This document shows, piece by piece, positions 44,345 through 58,600 of a DNA stretch of 64,000 nt; the stretch's first letter is position 1; the number at the start of each line of letters is the position of its first letter. Location: contig OZ017759.1 of NCBI GenBank assembly GCA_963969365.1, forward strand, positions 1,736,001 to 1,800,000. Direction: 5' to 3'. The notes beneath the pieces were generated by a model, which was not told the DNA's origin, did not search any database, and saw nothing but the letters and a program-made list of their open reading frames with translations. Position numbers and translations under genes: made by a program. Source of the stretch: Asterochloris sp. CNOR1. Lineage: Eukaryota; Chlorophyta; Trebouxiophyceae; Trebouxiales; Trebouxiaceae.

Positions 44345-47300
44345 ATGGAGCCAAACAATAGCAAAGCTACTCTTCAAGCAAGCCTCCAGCTGCGCTTCGA
44401 GGATAGTGAATGTGAAATAAAGGAGGACCCCGCGGCACTGGCAGTTGCTTTTGTGAGTTTGAGGTGTTAGGATGAGCATCTCGACAGCAATGAGGCACTC
44501 TCTGAAATGCTTGTTGCCACTGCCTGCAGAAAACAGGTGGAGGCCAAATCAGCAAGGTGAGACGCATATCAACTTGCGTGCATGAGCAGTCTGCTGGCCC
44601 TGACAGTTGTCTGACCTGCTGCAGCAAGAAGCTGGTTTCTTCCTCTGGTTCCATGCACTCACAGGGGAGGCCACCTGCGTGGAGCTGGCAGGCAGCGGCG
44701 TGATTGCAGCGTGCGTCAGCGTACTGAGTGCGCCTGCCAGCAGCTCCTCTGAGAAGTCATGCGCAATGGGTGAGCGCAGCTTGCTGCAGGAGCTGCTTGC
44801 AATCATCAGCGCCTTCCTGAGCCACCTGCAGTGTGCCTGCCTGGCAGAGTCAAGGGCTTGACCTTGGCTGCTGCATGAGCTCTCAAGCAATGAGTTTGCA
44901 GCTTGACTGCATGACAGACTGCAGCACTCATGTGAGCTGACATCACCCAACCAATAACAGCAAGCAATGCAACTCTCCTGCAGGCATCCTGTACAGCTTG
45001 TCAGAGATCGATGCCAACAGGGAGCAGCTATTTAAGACAAAGAACCAACAGGTGCTCAGAAAGATGATCTGCTGATGATCTCACAAGTCGCATCTCACAG
45101 TTGCCTGTGCTTGCCTCATACCGTCACAGCTACTGCCACAACACGTGAGGCGGTGAATGGGGCAACCACAACGCTGCTGCCCTCCCACACCCTGAATGCA
45201 CCACCTGGACACAGCATGCGTACGCTACCATCTCCACATGAAGTGCCTGCTCTGAACTAGCTCTTGATAGGATTCTTCTTGCCCCCGTGCTTGCAGGGCG
45301 ACAGTCTGGTCATGCTGGCTCTGGAGTACCTGGGCGAGGCAAGCAGCACCTCTAAAGTCAATGCTCTGGGAATGCTGCGCCAGCTGCTGAGCAGTCTAAG
45401 TGTGAGCTGCTGGCAGCTGCCCAGCTGCATGCTGAGCCAGACATATACTGGGTGCGAGCTGCCATGATGTAGCTCAGCTTCACTGTGAAATGCATGCACA
45501 ACATCAGGCACAATTTCTGCGCTGCCTTCGCTTTGGGGCTCATCAGCTAGCATTGCAGCTGCATTCATCCTACTCCTAGCGTCCATGCGTGCCTTTACAT
45601 GCACCTCGCCTGTCTGACCAGACCCTTGCATCCCCAGCCAGCCTTGCAGCTGCACGGCCTTCCCCGGCTGCCAGCCTGTGTGCATGCCTCTTTGCCTGCC
45701 TGCCTGCCTGTCTCAGCATGACCTGCCTCCCCTGTCCCTGCCAGGTTCGCGCCCAGTGGCATGCCAAGGCCAAGAGCCCTGATGCGGGGTACCTGTGGAC
45801 TCAGATCCTGGCAGCATTTGCCGCAGAGGTGGACGCTCCTGATAACGTCCCAGCCGTGAAGGGGGAGCTGGCGCTGCTGATGCAGGCCTTTGTGGGTGAG
45901 GTGAGTGGGGCCTGAGTTGCATGTGCAGGAAGCTTCTGATTTAGGTGCAGAGGTGCTGTGATGACACCTGCTCTGAGTAATGTGGCCCTGTATCTGCGTG
46001 CAGCCTAGCCCTAGCCCTGAAAGAGGTCGGGCAGCACGCTGCCCTCAAGACAGGCCTCCAATGCTGCCATGGGCTGGTAGCATGACACTGTAATCTGAGC
46101 TGCCAAGTGGTGCCCAACCTGTCCCCTTAAGAGTGTCTGCACCCCACCTGTGCGATCCTGGGTCACCTTTCCCAGTCATGACATCAGCAGAAGCAGTCTC
46201 TGCAGATGGCCGCATGGACACAGCTTAAGACAGGCCTCACCATAAAGCATAGCCTGCCCCTGTAGGAAGCTGAGTGGCGCAGAGCAGCGGGCGAGGGCGG
46301 CTGCATTGAGGCGCTGATCGTGGTGCTGAAGGAGCTGGGCAATGAAACAGCGCTGGAGGTGGAGGGTGGCTGCCTGCTAGGCTGGGGCGCCAGCCTTATG
46401 ATCAGAGACTATCTCAGCAGGAACACAGATCTGGAAGCCTGTCTGGCAACAACATTGGGATTGGCCTGCCCATCAGCCTGGCTGGCATTGCAGCAGCCAA
46501 GTTTGCTGGCATCAGGCTGTGTGCTGCCAGGACCCTGTGCTTGCATGTGCGAGGTCCCAGTCTCTGCCTGATGTTCAGCCTGTTGGAAGGGGCAGCTGGT
46601 TGGCCTCAGCGGCAGCCTCACAGCTTCATCTTGGTGGCGCCTGCAGGCAGTCGCCAGCCTCCTAGTCAGCCTGCTGGAGGAGGCCAGCAACCTGCCTCGG
46701 GCAGTGGATGCGGGTGCCATCCCTGTGCTGGTGGACCTTATTGGGCCTCCCCCTCCCAAGGTGGTCGAGCTGGAGACACCACCAGTCACAGGCGGGCCCG
46801 CATCTGTGCATTTTGCACTCAAACATGTCAGCCATCTTTGCTGGCTGCCCATGGCTGCTGCAAGTGGGTATCACTGTTTTGCCTGCCAGCCATCACTGGC
46901 AGCAAGGAAGCAGCTGGTCTACCCATAAAGGGAAGCTTGGTGGGCAGGCGTGCCAGCTGCCTTCCACACAGGGCTACTGCTGGGCAGACTTGGCACGCAG
47001 CATGTGCATGACGGTGGCCTGCGCAGCCGGTCAATTCAGCATGTCTCCAGCAGCCTCTGTGCAGGCCACTTGAGGGGGCGCACTGGCTCAGAGCAAGCAG
47101 TCCTGCTGCAGGGGGTGGCAAGCGCGGCGACAGGCTGGCTGAGGCACAAGCTGCAGAAGCCAAGGCCCGTCAAGGGGACTGGACTGACATCGTTGCGCAG
47201 GGAGACCCTGAAGACCTCGAGAAGGTGGGGCGTGGCCAGCAGCCAAGGCTAGCAGAGTGTACAACCCTGCATATGGCTGAACTTTCTGGTGCTGTGACCT

Positions 47301-49433
47301 CAGTACTAGTCATGTGCGTGTCTGGCCCTGCTCATCTGGCAACAGCAGTTGGCAGCCGCAAGTGCAGGTGTACGGCCGCCTTTTCTGCCACATGTCAGTC
47401 AGTCAGTAAGTGTCAGCTAAACTAGGCAAAGATGTGATGCTGGGCCTTCTGTGGCTGCAGGAGGAGGCCTTTGCTGCCTCAGTCAGCAGCGCCCTCCACA
47501 AAAGCACCTTCTTAGGGGAGTGCACCACCCGCGCAGGTGGGCCCCATGTGTGCCGCTGCAATGTGCTGATTCCAGAGCTTGTGCTACCATGTAGGCTCCA
47601 CCTAAAGGTGCACAAGCGAGAGCACAACATTGCAGCTGCATCAAGAGGTAGTAATGCTTTGCATGTGGCTGCCCCAGCAATGGGTACAAGTGGGCAGCCA
47701 TGTGGGTGAAGGTCAGCTGTCAAGTGCCTGCAGGCAGCAAGCCTGCTGTGCCCTGCCTGTAGGCTGGAAGGGCAGACTCAGGCTGACCGTACGAGTCAAC
47801 GCGGCAGGCTGCCTTTACAGGCTGTGCCGGGAACCCCTGTACTGCATTGCCGTCAGCCAAAGGTGTGACAGCTCTGCAGAGTGCTGGCATGACACTCCAT
47901 GTACATGCTGAGCTTAAGAGGCCTTGGCCCGGCAAGAAGCTTCCTGTACAGCAGCTGCCATGTAAGATGTGTGAGGTACACTGTTGCTTGCTGCACTCTT
48001 GCAGCAAGCAACACAGGATGCGGCCCTGTGCTCTGGGTCCAAGAGATCTATCTGATTTCAGATTCCTTTCTGCAAGCTGGTCCTCCTGCAATGCGCAGAT
48101 GGCTCATCGCTAGGCCAGAACACCAGCACTTTCATGCTTGCAGGGCGGCAGTCCATCGCCTGGTCCCCATGCTGGTAGAAATTATGACTGCCACCTCAGA
48201 GGGTGAGGTTGCTCAGCTTGGCGTGGGCACCCAGCATGGGCCATTCCTCCGTATTAAGTGCAGCTCGCATGCAGCAGACAGCTGGCATGCAGATTGCATT
48301 GAGCCCGTCCATGCTATTTAGCATGCTGTAGAGCAGCCAAATGCCCAGCCGTGTGCAGCTTAAACAGCCCTCCGGACAGCTGCATGTATGGCAACAGCAG
48401 AGTGTGCACAGGGCCTCACATGGACCCTTGCCGCCCCTGCATCCCTGGACCAAAGAAGGCGCACAATTAAATGGGGCAGCACTGCAGGTCCCAAAGCGCC
48501 CAAGAATGCAAAGAAGTCCAAGGACCTCCAACTAGAGCCTGCACAGGAAGCTGCTGCCATTGAGGTCACAGGGGCGCTACGCATGCTGACTAACCTGGAC
48601 GGTAATAAGGTGTGGCCCCTCAGCGGCCCCCTGGCTGCTGGCCCAGCCATGCAGCAGGCGCCCGTGACAAGGGGTGCAGAGTGAAGGACTTGCCCGTGCT
48701 GCAGGTGCGCGTTGTGAAGTTGAAGGCACTGCCTCTGCTTGTGAAGCTGTTTGAGGTGGGGCGCCGCAGCAAGCTGAGAGCCAACGCTCATGGCATCCTA
48801 GGTAGGTCGCTGGCCGCCTTTGTCTGTAGCCAGCCAGGCGCTGGTCACGCCATCTGCAACCATGCAGGCAATCTGGCAATGTTAGCAGAAAATGCTAATG
48901 CACTGGTGGAGGGAGGGCTGCCAGAGGAGCTGCTCTGTCCTGCACCCATCAGGCTGGAGAGAGATGACATTGAGGCTCTGAGGCTCGAGTATGGCAGCAG
49001 CGGCGCCACGTGAGCTTTTCAGATTGTTGATCCTGTGTGTCGCTGCCTTGGAGGGCCATGTGCCCAGGAGTGTCCGAACGCAGCCTTCTGACGTCATCTC
49101 GCCTGCTGCAGGGACGTCATGGCCAAGTGTGCCTGGAGAGTGTTGCAGCTGCGGCAGACCAGGCATGCATTGCAGGGCGGCACCTTCAAGCCTGGCCACA
49201 TTTGGGCGGGTACTGCCCAACCGCCGGGGCCAACGCCAAGCAGTGGTGCAGTTCTGATGGCAGGCATTGGAGAGTTGTATGGCTCGACGCCAGGTATGCA
49301 GCAGCCTTGCTTGAACTCTTCAAGCTGCTCTGGGCTGACTCCCTCATGCATCACCTCATGCTCTGCAGGGGCAACCTCGGATAAACGACCACCTCTGGCG
49401 CTGGACCTTTCTCCAATCTTGGCAGGGGCATGA
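44345..49433 (+). CDS. Armadillo-repeat protein, function unknown
   Basis: The first exons phase cleanly: 44345-44452 (MEPNNSKATLQASLQLRFED), 44530-44556, 44625-44769 (ELAGSGVIAACVSVLS), 44984-45051 (GILYSLSEIDANREQLFKT), about 45298-45402, about 45745-45900, about 46266-46357 (GCIEALIVVLKELGNETALE) and from about 46648 (LPRAVDAGAIPVLVDLIGPP). GAIPVLVDLI and CIEALIVVL are typical third helices of armadillo repeats. Later exons hold charged insertions (AQGDPEDLEK near 47200; GPKAPKNAKKSKD near 48490) and more repeats (LPLLVKLFEVGRRSKLRAN near 48730). The final exon ends PILAGA at 49433. I cannot name a subfamily. It is convergent with GCN1. Confidence 0.7.
46565..46600 (+). repeat. Decayed copy of an armadillo exon start
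   Basis: CAGCCTGTTGGAAGGGGCAG at 46576 echoes CAGCCTGCTGGAGGAGGCCA at 46667, offset 91 bases. The match extends about 20 bases upstream of each. Confidence 0.65.
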
Positions 49434-49458
49434 CAGACAAGTCAGCTTGAATTACCAG

Positions 49459-49463
49459 TGTAA
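49459..49463 (+). terminator. TGTAA polyadenylation signal
   Basis: TGTAA, the standard green-algal polyadenylation signal, lies 26 bases after the stop of the armadillo-repeat gene. Confidence 0.55.
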
Positions 49464-49696
49464 CAGGGAACAAGACGCTATCTTGGGACTGCATCATTCT
49501 GGACTTCTGAGACATCTTGCTAGCTTGAGGCCGTGCAGGGTGGTCAAAAGCGCTCATTGCTCCTGTTTGGCCACCCTGCTGGCCACTAGTGACGCTGCGC
49601 AACAAAATAATGTGCCAGGAAGCAGCATTCAGGTGAATTAGAGCATTTCCGCATCTGAACTGTCCAGGCGCTTGTGGACCCATGTTGCCTGGCAGA

Positions 49697-52600
49697 TCAC
49701 AGCTCCTCTGCATCTGCATCGTCCAGAGGCAGCTTGCCCAAACGCCTGAGGTAGGATTCATTGAGGTAGCCCTTGGCTAGGGAGCCTGCTTGCCCACTTG
49801 CAAGGAAGGCCTGCGCTGCAGTCGCCCCCTTGTCCATCTGCAGCACCCTGGCGAGGGTCCGTTCGGCTGCAAGCTTGGTGGGCCCAGCTGTGTCTTGCAG
49901 CAGGCTGCAGATGGAGGGCACCAGCGAAGGGTAGTGCGGCTCCAGGGCTGTTGGCTCCACAGTGCAGATCTTGCGGAGCGCCTGCACACATCCAATTCAG
50001 AGATCTGATGTCTGACAGGCAAGTAATGAACATTGGCAGGGCTTCAGTCTTGCATTCTGCATGTGAGGTGGTGACAGGGCTTGAGTGCAGGGCTTTGGGG
50101 GAATGAGTGCATCTGCTCCTGAGCACACCAAGCTTACTGCCCGGCCGTGCAGCCTGGCCACCCCATACGTGACAGGGAGGATGCCCTGTGCTCACCTGCA
50201 GCCCAAGCCGCTGGACCTCAGAGGCCTGCTCCTGCCCCAGCAGGGCCACCAGCACCCCCACCAGGGGGCTCAAGGCTGCCCCGCGGGGGAGTACGCCCTG
50301 CAGCTCTGCCAAGATCAGGTAGGATGCAGCCCGCGCGCTGGCCAGCTTGAGGGATGTCTGCTGTTCGCGCAGGAAGGTGCTGCAGACGCGCACACAGGCT
50401 TCTACCAGCCCCGACTCCTCGATCCTGCAAGGCACAGCGGCAGGATGCACAGGGCTGACCAACAAGACTTGGCTGCTGTGCTCATGCAGCAAACAAATCG
50501 CTGCCTGCGGTGCACATGCTCCTCAAACTCCTGCGGTCTTCACAGCAGCGCGCAGCGCAGTGCAAGCAAGCTTTGCTGAGGAAAGCCGGCAAGATGGCAT
50601 CTATGCATGTGGCGATTGCAGCATGCAGGCAAGCTAACCTGCTGGCAGCATGCTGCGCAACAGCAGCCATCGTGAGGGCCTGCCCCAAACGCTCTGTCCA
50701 ATCAGGGCTTTGATGAGCAGCCAGGGGCCCCTGCTGAAGCAGGGCAGCTGCCTCCTCACGGCTGCAGTGCCGTGCCCACTGGCCCAGGCAGGCAGCAACG
50801 CTGCCATGCAAGGCTTCATCCCCTCCTGCAGCGGCACAGGGCTGAAGCAGTGTTTGATCAGAGCAGAGCAGCTCCCGACACAAGCTCGATTTGATACGGC
50901 ATGCAATGCATGGCCTACTGCAGTGATCCGACCTCTAGTGCCACTGAGGCCTTTCTTGGCCTGGACACAAGAAGAGTATGAGCAAGACACATGCAGCTCT
51001 TCAGCATACATTGCTGCAGTGGGCACTCACAACTTCGCACCTGCGGAGCTCTGCATGCCTTGCACGGCCCTGCCCGTTGTGGAGAGCACCTCAGGCTTGA
51101 GGCGGTCCCCACTGGAGGCGTACAGCCCCTGCAGTGCTGTCAGGTAGGCCTCCTGCAGTTGTCACTTCAAATTGTCAACAAGTGGGTCAGATGGCTCAAC
51201 AACATGCAATGACATCCAGATAGGCCAGGGTGTTTCAACCAGGGCAGTGTCTCATGATGTGGCAGAGCTGCAAAATGAAATGTCATGCGGCTGAAGCCCA
51301 TGGCCACGCCAAGAGCTGCTGCAGTGTGGACTGACTTCAACATTGCTTGCAGGCATGCAGGTCCTGAGAGCTAGGCCACCCACCTTTATGCTAGCATCTG
51401 CTGCGCGTGCATTGTTGGACAAGTCTGTTGCCAGCTGGTCCACTCGGGGGCTCATGCGCACCAGCTGCCCCAGATTGGCAGCCGCCACCTGGCGCACAGC
51501 TCGGTTCTGCAGCAGAACAGGCAGGGGAAGGAAGACGTCAACCGATGGCAGGCCATAGCTTGAGTAGTAGACTTGTGGTCATCCACCCTCTCGGGGAGCA
51601 CAACGGCAGACAGGGAAACTTGGGGTGCTGAAAGCCAAGCAAAAGGGAGCCAGACAGTCACAACACCGCCTGGCTTGCAAAAGCACAAAGCTGGGATGGC
51701 ACTGATAGCAGGCACAGTCGTTGGGTTGAGTGCGGTCTGCAGCTCTCCATGCTGGCAGTGCCAGGGACGCAGGACTCGCAGGCATGTAGGCGGAAGATGC
51801 AGACTGTTGGTGCCCTCAACAGGCTGACCATTGCTGCTCCTTCTGAGCAGGCCCTGGACTGACCTGGTCTGCCAGGCTCTTGCTGAAGGTTGTCTGCAGC
51901 TGGGGCACAAAGGGCTTCAGGTTCTGGCTGGCCTTGGTGATGAGCAGCCCCAGGGTGCCCAGCACGGCCTCCCGCACATCTCCCGCGGTCTTGTCGCTCA
52001 TGATGCGAATCAGGGGACCTGCAGCGTGGACCTGAGCTCATGCTGAGGGGGACAGTAACACATCACAACGAGTGCTGCACCACAGGCTCTTGACTAAAGG
52101 ACTCAGCAGTGCTGTGCAGGCTGCTTCAGGTGAGCACAGGCCAGGCCGTCGATTACTCAATCCAGCCGTGCTGCAGAGCCCTCCTGCGACCAGACTGCGT
52201 GTGAGCATCACAACAGGCAAGCCCCTCCAGCCGGTCTGACATAACATCATGTGCCGCACCCCACCTGTGGTCATGACTTTGAGCACCGCAGCCCACCTGT
52301 CACGAAGATCAGCTGCTGCAGCACAGGCAGGCAACCCTCAACTGCAAGCCAGTCATAAGCCCACCACACCTGTGATCATGACCACAAATGGCCTTAGTGC
52401 ATCCTCGCTGGTCAGCTCCACCAGCTCCCCCAGGCCCTCCGCAGCCTGCCGCCGGATGTCCACCAATGTTGTCTGCACACAGCACTGCGCTCAGCATGAT
52501 GCCTCTTCTGTGTTGCTCACAAGTGCACAGCGGGCGAGCCTGCCATGCTGACAAGCCTTGAAAGGAAGCCTGAGCACAGCAGCTCCCATAGCATGTCTTC

Positions 52601-55600
52601 CTATCGCCACTTTGCCAGAAGCAGGCCGCTGCGCGTCAGCAGACCATGCATGGCAGCAGCTTCTAGCGGTGTGGCAGCTCAGGCACAGACTGCAGAGCAC
52701 CCACCTGCAGCAGGCCCTGCAGGAAGATGGGCACCAGCGGTCCCAGAGCCTTGGGAGGGTTGCAGAATCCTGCCAGCAGGACTGGCCCAGGGCGGCGCTT
52801 GCGGCGCTCCCGCTCCTTGGCAGTGTCCACGCCCTCCTTCAGGGTGCGCACATAGCTGGCCTGCAGGGGAAAGGACCCAAGCAGTCAGGTGCTGCATGGC
52901 CCGCCGGCACAGCAGAAGCAGGTGGCCCCATGGTGCTCTGAAAAGAGGGGTGCAACTTTTGATATCTGATGCTGCAGGGACCAGTGCAGCGGTGATGCAT
53001 TCTGTGGACGCAAACATGCTTGGGGAGCTGGCAGTGTGACCAAACATCCCAATCTACTGCGGCCAGCATAGGGAGGCGCAGCCTCTGCAGCAGCCAGCAG
53101 GCCCATTCTGTGCAGATGTGGGGGCCTGCGCACACCTGGATCTCCTTGGGGATGATGGACTGCAGTGCTGCCAGGGCCTCCCAGCAGGCTTGGAGGGCAT
53201 CTGGGTCATCGTCGGCCATATGAGGGACCAGGTCCTGAGAGGGGCACAGCTGTCACATCAGCTCTCTGAAAGACCATCTGTGCCCATGCAGTGCACTCAG
53301 CAGCTGAAGCCTGATGCTGGCAGGCAGCGCTGTCAGTCACCTTGCCGCGGCAACAGACATGCAGCAAAGTGTATCAGGGAGCCCAGTGCAGGCGCAGCAG
53401 CCAGCAGCAGTTGCCGAGCCCAGGAGCAAGCCGCTGCAGTGCTGGCCGCACTGAAACAGGCTGCGCTGCCAGCAAACCAGTTGACGATAGGTGCGCACAG
53501 TCTGTGTGCTGCCAGCGCCAAGCTCACCCCAAGCAGGGAGTCCCAGTGCTCCTCAAACTTGATGCGGCTGTGGCGGCAGTAGTGGGTGATGGCCTCAGCA
53601 GCCGGTCTGCGCATGCCAGGCTCCTCCAGCGCCTTCTCCAGCTCAGAGATGAGCAGGTACACGCCATCCTCAGTGACAGCAGCAGACACCTGCATGCAGG
53701 GCCAGGGAGGCTCCCCGCACGACAACTTGGCGGACCAGACGTAGGGAAGTGCATGCTGTCCCCTGTGACACAGCTCCTTGCATGCATGCATGCTGGTTGC
53801 ACGGACACATGAGCAACGACAGGTTCACATCTGCAGGAGCAACTACCATCTGGATCTAGAACATCAACATCCCAGAAGGCAGCCGTGCCTGCGAACACAG
53901 ACAGACTGCAGACCTTGTGGTGACCAAAGCAGCAAGACTGGGAGTTAGTCTGCACAGCCTGGACGCTGCTGATATGGGCATATGCAGAAGCAGCACAGAA
54001 ACTGTGTGTGGGGCATCAGCTGCTGAGCTGCTGGTGACCAGTAAACGGGAAGGAGCCTCACCCGAAGGATGGAGTCCCGTGCAGCTGCGCCTGAAGGCTT
54101 CTCAGCAGGGACCTGCCCAGCTGTCTTGAGGAGCACAGGCATGATGTGGGAGAGGTGGCTGTGGATGGAGGGCCCTGCCACCTCGGCCAGGGAGCCCAAA
54201 GCCTTCAGGTTGGTGCTGGTGTGCGGCGGGCGCAGCAGGCGGGGGACCATCGTGTTCAGCGTCTGGGGGCGCACGCTCAGGATCACTCGCAGGCCCTCCA
54301 GCGCCTGGGCAGGGGAAGGAACACCAGAGTTAACCTCGACAGCAGACCACCATGTCGCTGAGATGCATCAGGTCAATGCAGGCACCTCCATCTGGCAGGA
54401 CAGGCTGGACGGGCTGAGCAGCATTGTAGTTTGCAGAAGGGTGGCTGACAGTCACAATGTCAGGTGATGCCTGGGGTTCAGCTCTGGCGGACAGCAGTGC
54501 CTGCTCCAACAGCAGCAGCGTCAATACAGGCAGAGGCTGGCAGATGGCCACCACCAGAACAGGCAGCAGCTGCTGACCTGGGCTGACTGCTGCGCACTGC
54601 CATCCAGGCCTTGCAGCAGCGACGGAATGACGCTGTCCACTGCTCCGCCTGAGCTGCCCCTAAACAGGATGCTCACAGCGCCTCCAGCAGCCTGTACACA
54701 CAATGCAAAGCCATGATTGTGACAACTGCAGACACACAGACACCAGGCCTCACATGCACTCAGTCACACATCTGCATTCGGGCCTGCCTAGTGGAGATGA
54801 GATCGCAGCACAGTATGGGTTGCGACCAGTCCAGCAGCGTGTGGGGTACCTGCTGCCCTAGACCAGGTAAGGGCAGCACAGAAGCAGTGCCCACCTGCCG
54901 CACGCCTGCATCGGAGTCACACAGTGCTGACTGCACTGCTGGCAGCAGCTCTGAGAGGTGCTCCTGCAGCTGCTGCCTCGTGATGTTCTCTAGCAATTCT
55001 GCCAGGCCAATGCAGACACCCTGTCGCCTGGAAGCCTCCTCTGCCTGCAGCCACAGCAGCAAAGGGCTAGGGTTGAAAGCTCCTTGCGGTAATGCAGCAT
55101 GTGTCAAGCAACAGGTCAGGAGCAAGCTGGAAGACCCCTGTGGACATGTAAGTAGACAGCCAACATGGCCCCAGAAAACCACGACATGTGACAGTGTTGC
55201 CCCCAGCTATCCTGCCCAGCAGACAATTCTGACAAAGCCTGGCCCACCTGCATGCCCTGTTGCAGGATAGGGATGATCTGCTGCAGCACGCGGTCCCCCA
55301 TCTTGCGCACCAGCTCTCCCAGGCAGCGTCCAGCCATCTGCTGACGCTCCTCACCTATGGGACAGCAGCTTTCCATGGCTCTGTACACATATACAAAGGA
55401 GTGGCAGGGCTGGATGGTCTGATGACAAGGTCAGAAGCAGCAGTCTGCTCTGGACCCTCTTGGAAGCACAGGGCACATGGACTGCAGGAGCAGGACAGAG
55501 AGCAGGGCAGCAGAAGCAGCTGCCCTGCAATTGCCAGCAGCCTGAGCTGCCTTTTGGCACCTCCAAAGTTTTTTCTGAAACCTGAACAGAGCAGCTCGTA

Positions 55601-58600
55601 CAAAAGAACTCACTGTAATGGCCCAGAGACTCAATGATCTGGTCCATTAGGGTTGTGAGGATCTCCCCAGTGGTGCGGGGCGTGTTGGTGACGACTGTCT
55701 TCCACACATGAACTGCTGCTGTGCGGACAGTGTACCCAACATCAGAGCGCACCATGAAGATGCGGGCCAAGACCTGCACACAGTGGCACCTGGAGTCAGC
55801 TGCCTAGACCAGCCGATGCAGAGCAGCGCTGCTGTCCAACACCAGTGCCCCCCAACAGCATCTGGTCACAGCTGCGACCCAGTTTGTGTCCATTCGGATC
55901 TGCATTGCAGCAGTCCTGCTCAGCATGGCTGCCCCCTGCACATAACAGTGCTCAAGACTAGGTGAGTGTTCCTGCCCTGAATTGAAGACACTTCCTGAGC
56001 CGTGCAGGTCACTCAAGGCCCTGCACGCAGCTGTGCTTGGCGTTGCCTTCCTCTGCCTACCAATCAGATGCAGAGCTCCTGCACAGGTGAAGCTGCAATG
56101 CTGTGTGGCAGGGGAGCTGAAGCCCTGCACGGCAGCAAACTTGGTGGCTGCTGCTGCAGAGCACTAGCAAAGGGGCTGCCTCACCTCATTACGCCGCTGC
56201 ATGCCCAGTGCCTCAATGATGGCCAAGCCATGCATCTCAGTGGAGATGCCCTCATCGTTGTCGGCGTCCCCGCTGGTCTGAATCTTGCCGGAGGTGCCCG
56301 CCACCTGCACAAGGCAAACAGAACTACTAAACCAGATATGCAGGCCAGGCTGCATGCGCTGCAAAGGGCCAATAAGGTATAGAGCAATGTGGCTAGCAGA
56401 GGAATATGGGTTGTGCAAGCTTTTTATTGCCAAAGAAGTGCTGGCCTGTGGTGCTGCGTGCCAGAGACTAGCGAGATCATGAGACTAGCACAGAATGTCA
56501 TGCAGAGACGCCTGAGGCCACATCATGCCGAACACCCTCCTACAATGGACGTATCCTGACACTTCTCACGCAGAGAGGAATCAATTCACCATTCAAGGTC
56601 CACAGCGTCCATGCAGACCTGGCCAAGTATGCACTCGCCAATGAACAATGCCACGGCGCCCTGCATATCACTTGCGATACGCCTCACACCGGCCCCACCT
56701 TGAACAGCAGCTCGCCTAGCAGCTCCACCGAGCTCTGCCGGATGCGCCAGTTGTCGTTGACGATGCCGTCCTCCACTGCTGGCAGCAGCAGGGGCAGGGC
56801 TGTCTGCGCGTACAGGTCTACAAAGGTGCGCCCGGCAGCCAAAGCTGCATCCCGCACACCCTCTGCTTCATCGGCCAGCCCATCCAAGATGGCGGGCAGC
56901 ACCTCATGCAGGTGGTGCTGCAGCAGTTGGCCCAAGGGGTTGCAGTCCTGTTGCATGCTGGGAGGACGCACCATGTCTGCTGGACATGTAGGCAGCACCT
57001 CATGCAGATGGTGCCCCAGCAGAAGGGCAACACACTGGAAGCACAAAATAACGAGCGCATGTCAGGCGGCAGGCAACTTCGAAGCAGGGCTGACGTGCCA
57101 GTGCCCCAACACTCCTCACCAAATGCAGCAGGAGGAGAGCCAGATGCAATGCAGAAAGGCTGCCTGGCTGCTGACAAGCTGTATCTGAAGAAGAGAGCAC
57201 TCCTGCATGCTTGAGGCAAGCATGACAGCATTGAGCACTGCCAGGCATCAAGGTCTGCAAAGCTTCCCCGCACCTGGAATTGCTCTGGCATGACCAGCGG
57301 CAAGAACTTGAACAGGTTGAGGTGGCCCTCCCTGACAAATGGCGACTTGTTCTTCGTATTGGCCATGATGTCTGGCAGCAACGCCTCCACCTGGCGGGGA
57401 CCCAGGACAGCCAGAACTTCTGCTAGACCCTGGGCTGCACCACTACGCTCCACGCCTGAGCCCTGCAATGAGTAGCAGCCGACGCTGATGCCTTGCTTGA
57501 TTGCTATGCTGAATGAAGCACCTTAATTAGCCTGAGAGGAGCACTTCCAGCTCCAGGAGACCATCGGAAGTGCTGCAATCAAGGCTCCCAGCCACTAGCA
57601 GCAATGCCTTGCCGGCCTGCTGATGTGCAGGGAGCACAGGCACTCCCTCTGTCCAACACCTCCCACCTCAGACTTAAGCTTCTGCATGAGGTATGGGAGG
57701 ACGTCCTGCAGGTACTCCTCCCCCATGCCCTTCAGCAGGGACCCCAGGGCCTTGGCTGCCGTGGCCCGCACTTCTGGCAGGGGGTCCACCAGGGCATCCT
57801 TCAGCTTGGGCATCAGTTTGGGCACATAGGGCGCCATGTCCTGCAGGGAGAGGCACAGCAGCTCCACTCTGTGCCGCCAGGATGGCACCAGGCAGGTCTC
57901 TCTGCAGGCTCTAGCCTAGTAGCTGCAGCCCAGCAGGGTGTGGATGCCAACAGGCTGACTCCCAGCAGGCTGAATGCCCTTCTCTGGGCAGCCTGCTCCT
58001 TCAAGAGGCAGCAGGGCAGCACTTGCTGCAGAAGCACGGCAGGCTCAACAGGAGCAAGCTCCTGAGCGCTTCAGGCACACCACGCCTGTTCAAGCCACAG
58101 CCTCACCTTAGGGTCGTTGATGAGCGCGCACATGTTGCCTACAATGCGGGCAGCTCGCTTCTTAGCATCCCCCGACCGGTCACCCAGGCCCCGCTGAACC
58201 ACTGGCACAATCAGTGCCAGGCTGGGCGCGTCCACAGAGTGGATGAACACTGTCTGGAGCAGAGTGTCCAGTGCTTTGCTGCTGTGCTTGTTAGGGTTGG
58301 CAATGGCGGCCAGCAGAGGCTTGGCCAGCTTCTGAACCTCAGGGTTACGGATGACTGAACCGATCTGCAACGCGGCAGGGACGCTTGTCTTGAGTTGCTG
58401 GCAAGTGCAGGCCCCTTTGCAAGCTGTATTGGGCCAACAGCATTATAACAGCTGCAGTGAATGAGGCTGAGAAAGCTTCTGGGGTGACGTACAGTGTTAC
58501 CGTGTGGGGTGTTGCGATCTGAAGCCATGACTGCAGCAACCAGGCAGGTGTGCTGTGCACCCACAGGGCGCCTGCTGAGCGCAGCATGAAGTGCCTCCCC

